DNA from: Ignavibacteriales bacterium
GTDB taxonomy: Bacteria; Bacteroidota; Ignavibacteria; Ignavibacteriales; Ignavibacteriaceae
Assembly: GCA_003142915.1 (NCBI GenBank)
Contig: PLNZ01000136.1
Span: 1 to 6,190 of the forward strand
DNA: 6,190 bases
Direction of reading: 5' to 3'
Below are positions 1-5,554 of this stretch, piece after piece (the stretch's first letter is position 1; each line of letters opens with the position of its first letter). A program made the position numbers and the translations under genes. The notes under the pieces are model-generated. The model was not told where the DNA came from. It ran no database searches and saw only the letters and a program-made list of their open reading frames with translations.

Positions 1-743
1 GTTTCCGCATTTATCAGAGCGAGCCGGTTTTCTCCTTCTTTAAATGTTACTTCAATTGCATCTGAAAGTCTTTCTCTAACTTTCCCTTTTTGAACTTTGA
101 ACCTGTCAATTACAATGCTGACCTTATCCTTTTTACCCGGAAGTTTTTCTTCCTCATTAAGGTCGATCATTTTTTTCTTAAAATAAATTCTAAAAAATCC
201 ACGTTTTTTAAGTAAATCAACTTCCTCTTTTATAGTATGCCCCTCATGCAAGTGAAGCGGAAATGCAAGGTAAAACTTAGAATCTTCAGGCTGTTCTTCC
301 AGCCAACCGGATACGGTTCCGGTAGATGCTTTTTTAACTTCCTTACCACATTCAAAGCAGATGGTTTTTCCAATCCTTGCAAACAATAAACGAAGATAGT
401 CATAAACTTCGGTAGTGGTACCAACCGTAGAGCGGGTATTTTTTGCGCCGGTTTTTTGTTCAATTGCAACAGCAGGACTAATCCCTTGAATGAGATCGAC
501 ATCAGGTTTATTCATTCTTTCCAGGAACTGTCTTGCATAAGCAGAAAGGCTTTCTACATACCTGCGCTGCCCTTCTGCATAAATTGTATCGAAGACAAGG
601 GAAGATTTACCGCTACCGCTGACACCGGTAAAGACAATAAGTTTATTACGCGGGAGCTCTAAGCTTAGATTTTTTAAATTATGCACCCGTGCGCCCTTAA
701 TAATAATCTTTCTATCCTTCCGATTATTCTTTACTTCACTCAT
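1..743 (-). CDS. uvrA: Excinuclease ABC subunit A, N-terminal part (truncated by window)
   Basis: UvrA is the damage-recognition ATPase of nucleotide excision repair; it loads UvrB onto lesions in the cytoplasm. About 247 codons are visible, from ATG at 741-743 to the window edge with no stop, roughly the first quarter of a protein of about 940 residues. The start MSEVKNNRKDRKIIIKGARV leads into the UvrA opening (GARVHNLKNL, about residues 17-26). Walker A GVSGSGKSS is at 40-48. The family-specific blocks EGQRRYVESLSAYARQF (57-73), a SPAVAIEQK stretch (89-97), RSTVGT (104-109) and DYLRLLFAR (115-123) follow. A CxxC pair (C129, C132) lies at the start of the UvrB-binding region, as in many UvrAs. 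The first zinc finger and the signature motif lie beyond the window. There is no clear Shine-Dalgarno sequence upstream. It is separated from mlaD by 154 bp with a possible terminator, so it is probably its own transcription unit. Identification is secure. Confidence 0.97.
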   Translation of the reverse strand, partial: MSEVKNNRKDRKIIIKGARVHNLKNLSLELPRNKLIVFTGVSGSGKSSLVFDTIYAEGQRRYVESLSAYARQFLERMNKPDVDLIQGISPAVAIEQKTGAKNTRSTVGTTTEVYDYLRLLFARIGKTICFECGKEVKKASTGTVSGWLEEQPEDSKFYLAFPLHLHEGHTIKEEVDLLKKRGFFRIYFKKKMIDLNEEEKLPGKKDKVSIVIDRFKVQKGKVRERLSDAIEVTFKEGENRLALINAE

Positions 744-768
744 TATCTGCAAAATTCATTAATAAAAA

Positions 769-774
769 ATTATA
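769..774 (-). promoter_or_regulatory. Possible -10 element for uvrA
   Basis: On the minus strand this reads TATAAT, a perfect sigma-70 -10 hexamer, 26-31 bases before the uvrA ATG in an AT-rich leader. No good TTGACA-like -35 is present at 16-19 bp spacing (the best is TTAAAG at 18 bp). In such AT-rich DNA a TATAAT can occur by chance, and FCB-group bacteria may use a different promoter consensus. It is a candidate only. Confidence 0.25.
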
Positions 775-830
775 CTTAAAAAGAAATTAAGCCTTTAAAT
801 ATAAAAAGAAACCGGATATTGAAGAGGAGA

Positions 831-865
831 TAAAACAAGTAACCAGCCGAAAGCCATCTTTCAGC
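831..865 (-). terminator. Hairpin, possible terminator of the mla operon
   Basis: Reading the minus strand 33 bases after the mlaD stop, GCTGAAAG (865-858), loop ATGG, CTTTCGGC (853-846) forms an 8-bp stem with one G-U pair. A moderately T-rich run (TGGTTACTTGTTTTA) follows. An alternative outer stem CCAGC (879-875) with GCTGG (847-843) competes with it. The position between two same-strand genes fits an intrinsic terminator, but the U tract is interrupted, so efficiency is uncertain. Confidence 0.45.
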
Positions 866-897
866 AATTTAAGAGCTGGAATGTAAGAATCTCAATC

Positions 898-1926
898 TTA
901 TTTAGTGTTTTCCTGTAATTTTTTCAAAGTTTCTATTTTATCATCAATAATCTTCATTTTTTGGTCTAAATCAAGAAGCTTTGTATTTATATCATCCTGG
1001 TATTTGGCTTCATCCCAATACCCGCGGTTTTCAAAATAATTTTTGAATAACCAATTGTGTTTCAGAGCTTCCATATTTTCAGCTAAGCGGGAAGCGCTTA
1101 TGCGGGCATCTTCGCTCATCTTTTCAACATTCGTTATCACCGCAGCTATTGTGCTGTCGTACTTGCCGCTTGTAAGAAGTGCGCCAAGAACGCCTCTGCC
1201 TTGATTTACGTTGATAATAATAGTATCGACATTAGATACAACGCTATTTACATTCGAGACAACATTTTTTACTCCTTGCCCGAGAGTATCAAAAACACCC
1301 ACTATTCCGGTAAGTTCATCGGTAATACTCTTTAAGCTTTGATCTGCTTTTTTAGTTAAACTTGCCGCATTATTATAAAGTTCTTCGTCTTTTAAAAGTT
1401 TGCCGATAGTTCCTTCCCCCTTATTTACCCTGCCGACTATTTCTGAAAGGTCCTTTGTCATTGATTTAGTATATTCCATCGTTCCTTCGGTTTGAGCTAT
1501 AATTGCTGAAAATCCTAAAGGTTCTTCTGATTGAATAAATCCACCGTCTCTTACCGGCTCTGCTGAGCTGGTACCGATTTTAAGTACAACCACTTTATTA
1601 CCGACCAGCCCTTCCGTTTCAATTGTAGCTTTTGTATCTGTCCGAATAAACCTTTGTATATCAGTCTGCAAATTCATGAAAACTTCAACTCTGCCGGATG
1701 TATCATTAACAATATTTATCTTATTTACACTGCCTACGTCGATACCACTCAATCTGACAGTAGCCCCGTTTTTTATTCCCTGGACATCTTTAAAATACGC
1801 TTTAACATTAAATGTGGAGCTGAAAAGGGAATTTTTTTGTCCTAATAAAAAAATTGCAATTACAAGCAATGCAAGACCGAAGACAACAAAAACTCCTAAC
1901 CTGACTGAAGGCATATTTTTAAACAT
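898..1926 (-). CDS. mlaD: MCE-domain (MlaD-like) lipid-transport substrate-binding protein
   Basis: This is a 342-residue single-MCE protein, the membrane-anchored, lipid-binding part of an Mla-type ABC transporter; MCE domains of this family form hexameric rings in the periplasm. There is a short N-terminal cytoplasmic stretch, one transmembrane helix (about 11-28), then the MCE domain (about 38-118) with the typical blocks VQGIKNGATVRLSGIDVGSV (48-67) and EGLVGNKVVVLKIG (105-118). After it comes a long helical region, compared with the short tail of E. coli MlaD (about 183 residues). It holds two copies of a G-x-G-x-(I/L)-G-x-LL motif (170-178 and 243-251), a V/N-rich segment (221-240), an aromatic motif HNWLFKNYF (290-298) and a charged probable coiled coil (about 313-340). 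The ATG overlaps the mlaF stop by one base (TAATG), and GGGAG lies 6 nt upstream, so translation is probably coupled. Family is certain; the exact substrate is not known. Confidence 0.93.
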   Translation of the reverse strand: MFKNMPSVRLGVFVVFGLALLVIAIFLLGQKNSLFSSTFNVKAYFKDVQGIKNGATVRLSGIDVGSVNKINIVNDTSGRVEVFMNLQTDIQRFIRTDTKATIETEGLVGNKVVVLKIGTSSAEPVRDGGFIQSEEPLGFSAIIAQTEGTMEYTKSMTKDLSEIVGRVNKGEGTIGKLLKDEELYNNAASLTKKADQSLKSITDELTGIVGVFDTLGQGVKNVVSNVNSVVSNVDTIIINVNQGRGVLGALLTSGKYDSTIAAVITNVEKMSEDARISASRLAENMEALKHNWLFKNYFENRGYWDEAKYQDDINTKLLDLDQKMKIIDDKIETLKKLQENTK

Positions 1927-2681
1927 TAAATTCTCCCGTTTTTAACATCAATTATATCATTGCTAAAAAAGTCTTTTAAGAACGGATCATCATTAGAAGT
2001 AAGCTTTTCAAGATTGCCTTCATATCTTATTTTCCCGTCTTTAAGAACGACTGCATGAGTAGCGATAATCTTAGCACAAATTAAATCATGTGTAACGATT
2101 ATTGAGGTAGTATGCAGGTCTTTCTGAAGTTCAATAATCAATTGGCTTATTTCCTTTGATGTAATCGGATCAAGTCCGGTAGTCGGTTCATCATACAAAA
2201 TTAATCTTGGTTCAGTGATAATAGTTCTTGCCAGCCCGATTCTTTTTTTCATTCCGCCGGAAAGTTCAGCGGGCATTTTATCAATCGAATCTTCAAGCGA
2301 AACCTTTTCCAACACATCCTTTATTTTTTTTTCTCTTTCTGCCGGAGTAAAATTAAAATTTCTTATAAGGGGGAATTCTAAATTTTCTCTTACACTCATT
2401 GAATCATAAAGAGCAGCGCTTTGAAACAGGAACCCGATATATTTTCGCAATTCATTTAATTTTTTATTTGAAAGATACTTAACATTCTGACCTTCAATTA
2501 ATATATCGCCTGAATCCGGCTCCATCAGTCTTACAATACATTTTAACAAAACACTTTTGCCCGATCCGCTTCTTCCGAAAACGACTACATTTTCTTCTTC
2601 CCGAATATTCAATGATATATTATCAAGGACGACCATATCTCCGAATGATTTACTTAAATGCTTTATTTCAACTTCGCTCAT
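1926..2681 (-). CDS. mlaF: ABC transporter ATP-binding protein, MlaF type
   Basis: This is the cytoplasmic ATPase that powers the MlaE/MlaD lipid transporter; it is 251 residues, slightly shorter than E. coli MlaF (269). All nucleotide-binding motifs are present: Walker A GRSGSGKS (36-43), Q-loop Q87 within the MlaF-like stretch FLFQSAALYDSMSVRENL (84-101), signature LSGGMKKR (140-147), Walker B LILYDE (160-165, catalytic E165), D-loop GLD (169-171) and switch histidine H198. The methionine after LSGG and the FQSAALYDSM stretch are typical of the Mla subfamily. The start is ATG at 2679-2681, 3 bp after the mlaE stop, with GGAG 7 nt upstream inside the last codons of mlaE. It overlaps mlaD by one base. 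No intact mlaB (STAS regulator) lies beside it, although E. coli MlaF works with MlaB. The protein looks intact. Confidence 0.95.
   Translation of the reverse strand: MSEVEIKHLSKSFGDMVVLDNISLNIREEENVVVFGRSGSGKSVLLKCIVRLMEPDSGDILIEGQNVKYLSNKKLNELRKYIGFLFQSAALYDSMSVRENLEFPLIRNFNFTPAEREKKIKDVLEKVSLEDSIDKMPAELSGGMKKRIGLARTIITEPRLILYDEPTTGLDPITSKEISQLIIELQKDLHTTSIIVTHDLICAKIIATHAVVLKDGKIRYEGNLEKLTSNDDPFLKDFFSNDIIDVKNGRI
1933..1937 (-). promoter_or_regulatory. Ribosome binding site of mlaD
   Basis: The minus strand reads GGGAG followed by 6 nt and the ATG of mlaD. It is embedded in the last codons of mlaF (the Gly-Arg pair before the final Ile). With the TAATG stop/start overlap this supports translational coupling of mlaF and mlaD and fixes the mlaD start. 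Confidence 0.7.
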
Positions 2682-2684
2682 TCT

Positions 2685-3485
2685 TCAGCTCCAAAGAGAA
2701 ACGGTAATTTTACCCAGAACCATATCAAACACCAAAATTAATAATGATGAAACGACAACTGAACTTGTTGATGCGCGACCAACACCAACAGTTCCATTAT
2801 CCGCATTGTATCCCTTATAAGAGCCGACTATACCGACAATAAAACCAAAGAAAAAAGTTTTGACAATACCGGGAATCAAGTCTACAAACTCGACAGAATG
2901 AACAACAGCATTAATATAAAGCTGCAGACTAATATTCTGGGAAAGGAAAATAGCGAGGAACCCGCCTAACAGCGCTAAAAAGATTGCATAAACAGTAAGC
3001 ATGGGAAGAATTAGTGTACAGGCAAGTACCCGTGTAACCACTAAAAATTTAAACGGATGTATAGCGGAAACTTCCATAGCATCAATTTGTTCGGTCACAC
3101 GCATGGAACCCAATTCAGCGCCGATACCTGAACTTACTCTGCCTGCAAAAATTAGAGCTGTAATTACAGGACCAAGTTCACGTACAACCGATAAAGCAAC
3201 CATCCCCGGTAAAAATGAGCCTGCGCCGAATCTTATCATAACAGGTTCGCTTTGCATTGCAAGAACCAGCCCTATAATAAAGCCTGTGACACTTATAATC
3301 GGCAACGTTTTAACACCCAATTCATCCATGTGTTTTTTTATTTCGGCAAACTCATAAGGAGGGAAAAAGACATTTTTAAAGAAATCCAAAGAAAACATGA
3401 AAATACCCCCCACCATGTTAAAAAATTCCCTTAATCTTTTTCCCGAAATGGATAAATTCTTATGCAGGTTTGAGTTAGTTTCCAA
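2685..3485 (-). CDS. mlaE: MlaE-type lipid ABC transporter permease
   Basis: This is the inner-membrane permease of the Mla system, which moves phospholipids between the MCE ring and the membrane. At 266 residues it is close to the family's usual length of about 260. The family hallmark runs through 103-137: ELGPVI, then AGRVSSGIGAELGS (114-127) and MRVTEQIDAM (128-137). The C-terminal block GSYKGYNADNGTVGVGRAST (221-240) is also typical. An N-terminal amphipathic interface helix (about 18-40) is followed by about five hydrophobic segments (about 61-78, 92-113, 147-175, 198-220, 242-260). The longest frame starts at TTG (3483-3485), without a clear Shine-Dalgarno sequence. The first in-frame ATG is codon 24 (3414-3416), with AAGGGAA about 10 nt upstream. 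I keep the TTG because residues 17-31 (RLREFFNMVGGIFMF) resemble the conserved beginning of the family. It is first in the mlaEFD unit, after a 150-bp gap that could hold its promoter. Confidence 0.93.
   Translation of the reverse strand: METNSNLHKNLSISGKRLREFFNMVGGIFMFSLDFFKNVFFPPYEFAEIKKHMDELGVKTLPIISVTGFIIGLVLAMQSEPVMIRFGAGSFLPGMVALSVVRELGPVITALIFAGRVSSGIGAELGSMRVTEQIDAMEVSAIHPFKFLVVTRVLACTLILPMLTVYAIFLALLGGFLAIFLSQNISLQLYINAVVHSVEFVDLIPGIVKTFFFGFIVGIVGSYKGYNADNGTVGVGRASTSSVVVSSLLILVFDMVLGKITVSLWS
2689..2692 (-). promoter_or_regulatory. Ribosome binding site of mlaF
   Basis: The minus strand reads GGAG, 7 nt before the ATG of mlaF, inside the final codons of mlaE. It supports the chosen mlaF start and coupling of the two genes. 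Confidence 0.65.
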
Positions 3486-3559
3486 TTTGATTAAAGAGAT
3501 AAATTTAATTAAAATTTCTATGTGTTTTTAAAATAAGACACTTAATTTTTTCTTTTGAT

Positions 3560-3616
3560 TTACTTTAAGTATTTAAGATAATAAAAAAACACACTTAAAA
3601 AAAGTTCCGGCATCAT
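3560..3616 (-). CDS. Candidate 18-residue micro-ORF before mlaE
   Basis: I do not recognise this ORF. It encodes MMPELFLSVFFYYLKYLK and stops at TAA (3560-3562). Its ATG (3614-3616, a second ATG follows at once) lies 19 bp after the yraN stop and is preceded by AGGAG with a 5-nt spacer, the strongest ribosome binding site in the window. The peptide is hydrophobic and aromatic (three Phe, three Tyr, four Leu) with a lysine-containing end, compatible with a very small membrane peptide or a leader peptide for the mla operon. The surrounding 150 bp is extremely AT-rich, so the Phe/Tyr/Leu/Lys bias may simply reflect base composition. No homologue or function can be named from the sequence alone; a chance ORF remains a real alternative. 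Confidence 0.35.
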   Translation of the reverse strand: MMPELFLSVFFYYLKYLK

Positions 3617-3621
3617 TTCTA

Positions 3622-3626
3622 CTCCT
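3622..3626 (-). promoter_or_regulatory. Strong ribosome binding site before the micro-ORF
   Basis: The minus strand reads AGGAG, then TAGAA, then ATG ATG. This is a consensus Shine-Dalgarno sequence at ideal spacing, located just downstream of the yraN stop and pointing to no annotated-size gene, only to the 18-codon ORF. Confidence 0.5.
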
Positions 3627-3635
3627 AAAAACAGA

Positions 3636-4007
3636 TTATTGAAAAGCATTGACGTAATGGTTAATTACCGGACTCGTTTGAGGTAATAACAACACAGTAA
3701 TCACATCAAAACGACATTCAATTTCACGAATATCCTTATCATAAAGATATAATTCAGCCATTCTTTTTATCTGACTTATTTTGCTCTGCGTAATGGAATA
3801 TTCAGGCTCTCCACATTCCAGGTTTTTTCTTGATTTAACTTCAACAAAAACCAGGAAACCGGTTTCCGTGTCTTTTGCCACAATATCAATCTCTCCTTTA
3901 GTCTGGTAATAATAATTTCGTTCAATTATTTGATACCCTTTTTCAATAAGCATTTCAACAGCAATATCTTCTCCTTCTTTCCCGAATTTCTTAGAAATAA
4001 CACTCAT
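3636..4007 (-). CDS. yraN: YraN family (UPF0102) nuclease-fold protein
   Basis: This is a 123-residue protein of the UPF0102/YraN family, related to the PD-(D/E)XK (endonuclease-like) fold. Its role is poorly defined; links to DNA processing or repair are suspected for the family. The N-terminal FGKEGEDIAVEMLIEKGY (8-25) is the usual opening helix with a conserved Gly-Glu. The putative active site is visible as GEIDIVA (38-44, D41) and FVEVKSR (54-60, E56 and K58), so the D...ExK triad is intact. The length is normal for the family. The start at 4005-4007 is the natural one, but there is no clear Shine-Dalgarno sequence. It follows rnhB by 21 bp on the same strand, a neighbourhood seen in many bacteria, so the two are probably co-transcribed. 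Confidence 0.92.
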   Translation of the reverse strand: MSVISKKFGKEGEDIAVEMLIEKGYQIIERNYYYQTKGEIDIVAKDTETGFLVFVEVKSRKNLECGEPEYSITQSKISQIKRMAELYLYDKDIREIECRFDVITVLLLPQTSPVINHYVNAFQ

Positions 4008-4028
4008 GATTTTTTCAATTTAAAATAT

Positions 4029-4694
4029 TTAAACTTCTTCCGTATGATTTAATTGTACTTTCACTTCGAATATACCAGTCTGAGTTTCACCTGCTAATAT
4101 CTTTTTCAGAAAAGACTTTCTGTGCAGCGGACAGATGCCAAACAATTTAATTGCCTGAATATGGTCCCTTGTAGGATAACCCTTATTTTTAGCCCATAAA
4201 TATTGGGGATAGTACTCATTTAATCTTTTCATTAATCTATCCCTTATAACTTTAGCGACGATTGAAGCCGCTGCAATAGAAAATGATTTTGAATCTCCCT
4301 TTACAATAGGAATAACCGGGACGAAATAATCAAATGTTTTGTTGCCGTCTACCAGAATTAAGTCGGGATTTATTTTTAATCTTTTAACCGCCATATACAT
4401 TGCTCTAAGCGAAGCCTGCAGAATATTTATCCGGTCAATTTGACCGTGTGAGACGGAGGCAACGGCATAAGCAGCCGCATACTTAAGTATCAGCGGGAAA
4501 AGCTCTTCTCTTTCTTTTGCAGTTAATTTTTTAGAATCGTTTATTCCCTCTATAAAAACATGCTCATCAAAAATTACCGCAGCGCTTACAACCGGACCGG
4601 CAAGCGGTCCTCTGCCCACTTCATCAACCCCGGCTATCAATTTAATTTTATCCGACAGGAATGAATTATCAAAATTCTTCATCAATATTTGCAT
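4029..4694 (-). CDS. rnhB: Ribonuclease HII
   Basis: RNase HII cuts RNA in RNA-DNA hybrids and starts removal of single ribonucleotides misincorporated in DNA. It is 221 residues, within the usual range. The opening motif GVDEVGRGPLAGPVV (22-36) supplies D24 and E25. LVDGNK (114-119) supplies D116 and VKGDS (131-135) supplies D134, completing the DEDD metal site with the same 18-residue D-D spacing as in E. coli RnhB (D108/D126). Other conserved blocks are NDSKKLT (52-58), AAASIVAKVIRD (141-152) and the late segment KGYPT...HRKSF, ending in a tail of about 20 residues. ATG at 4692-4694 is 5 bp after the prenyltransferase stop. A second ATG at codon 5 (4680-4682) is equally possible, since neither has a strong Shine-Dalgarno sequence. 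It probably shares a transcript with its upstream neighbour and with yraN. Confidence 0.97.
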   Translation of the reverse strand: MQILMKNFDNSFLSDKIKLIAGVDEVGRGPLAGPVVSAAVIFDEHVFIEGINDSKKLTAKEREELFPLILKYAAAYAVASVSHGQIDRINILQASLRAMYMAVKRLKINPDLILVDGNKTFDYFVPVIPIVKGDSKSFSIAAASIVAKVIRDRLMKRLNEYYPQYLWAKNKGYPTRDHIQAIKLFGICPLHRKSFLKKILAGETQTGIFEVKVQLNHTEEV

Positions 4695-4699
4695 CCGGA

Positions 4700-5554
4700 T
4701 TATTTACCCAAATAAATTGCTATTAGTCCAAACAGCATATCTAACTTCAGCATAAAACTAATTTTAATCAAGTTTTTTTTCTTATCGTCTTTAAAAAGAG
4801 AGCTTAAAGAATATATAAGTATTGGATTAACCAAAGCCATAACTACTATGAAATATTCTATTTTATAAAATTCACATAAGAACGGAATGAATGTTGCTGC
4901 AATTAATAATAAAGTAAATACAGTAATAACTCTTCTTGCGCTTTTAAAACCATATAAAAGAGGAAACGAAAAGATACCGGCGGACTTATCACCTTCAATA
5001 TCCTGCATATCCTTAACTATCTCTCTAATAAAATTTATTAAAAACGCAAACACAGCCGGTATAATTGCATATTTTAAATTATCTACAGAAACACCGCCAT
5101 AAATAAATGCTAAGCCCGTTAAAAACGCAACAACAAAATTTCCAAGTAAGATAATCCGCTTCACCCTGAATGAATAAAAAAAGAGTAAAAATAAAGCAGA
5201 GACATCAATTATAAAAGCCAGCCTATTTATAAAATAAGAAAGAGTTAAAGATAAAAACGAAAAAAGGACAAAAAGAGAAACTGCTTCGCGGCGCGTTAAT
5301 TTATTTGAGGGTAAAGGACGGTCAGGACGGTTTATTCTATCAATTTCAATATCAAATAAATCATTAATAATATTTCCAGCGGCGGCAGCTAATGCCCCCG
5401 ATGCGGCTGCAAAAATTACTTTATCCGCCGCAAATACTCCGTAGGAACAAATTACAGCCGCAATAACAATTGAAATAAACGTAATAATTAAATTTACCGG
5501 GCGGGTAATTTTAAAAACGATAATTAATTTAGTCATATTCTCACTAAAACTCAT
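4700..5554 (-). CDS. UbiA-family prenyltransferase, DGGGP-synthase-like
   Basis: This is an integral membrane prenyltransferase of 284 residues with about eight to nine hydrophobic helices. UbiA enzymes join a polyprenyl diphosphate to an acceptor using Mg2+ held by two Asp-rich motifs. Both are present: N64-D65-x2-D68-x3-D72-x2-N75-R76-x2-R79-P80-L81, and D182-x2-D185-x3-D189 followed by KSAG. The N-terminal KITRPVNLIITF (15-26) is also typical. The wording of both motifs (INRPDRPLPS, REIVKDMQDIEGDKSAG) is closest, as I recall the families, to (S)-2,3-di-O-geranylgeranylglyceryl phosphate synthase-like proteins rather than to UbiA, MenA or CyoE/CtaB. The acceptor cannot be proved from this sequence. 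The first ATG (5552-5554) overlaps the Omp85 stop by 11 bp, with GGAA about 6 nt upstream. An alternative ATG at codon 7 (5534-5536) lies just after that stop. No quinone or haem biosynthesis genes are adjacent. Confidence 0.9.
   Translation of the reverse strand: MSFSENMTKLIIVFKITRPVNLIITFISIVIAAVICSYGVFAADKVIFAAASGALAAAAGNIINDLFDIEIDRINRPDRPLPSNKLTRREAVSLFVLFSFLSLTLSYFINRLAFIIDVSALFLLFFYSFRVKRIILLGNFVVAFLTGLAFIYGGVSVDNLKYAIIPAVFAFLINFIREIVKDMQDIEGDKSAGIFSFPLLYGFKSARRVITVFTLLLIAATFIPFLCEFYKIEYFIVVMALVNPILIYSLSSLFKDDKKKNLIKISFMLKLDMLFGLIAIYLGK

Noticed and set aside
230..502. Minus-strand 90-residue open frame
   Set aside because: It lies inside uvrA in another frame; the uvrA frame across 1-743 carries unmistakable family motifs.
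1654..2820. Several plus-strand open frames of 60-90 residues opposite mlaD, mlaF and mlaE
   Set aside because: All are antisense shadows of well-supported genes, with low-complexity Ser/Thr/Ile-rich translations.
3001..3357. Plus-strand 118-residue open frame opposite mlaE
   Set aside because: It is the antisense of the conserved permease core; the protein has no recognisable features and no ribosome binding site was noted.
3561..3571. TACTTTAAGTA palindrome as an operator
   Set aside because: Five-base A/T-rich arms around a single base are expected by chance in this composition and nothing else supports a binding site.
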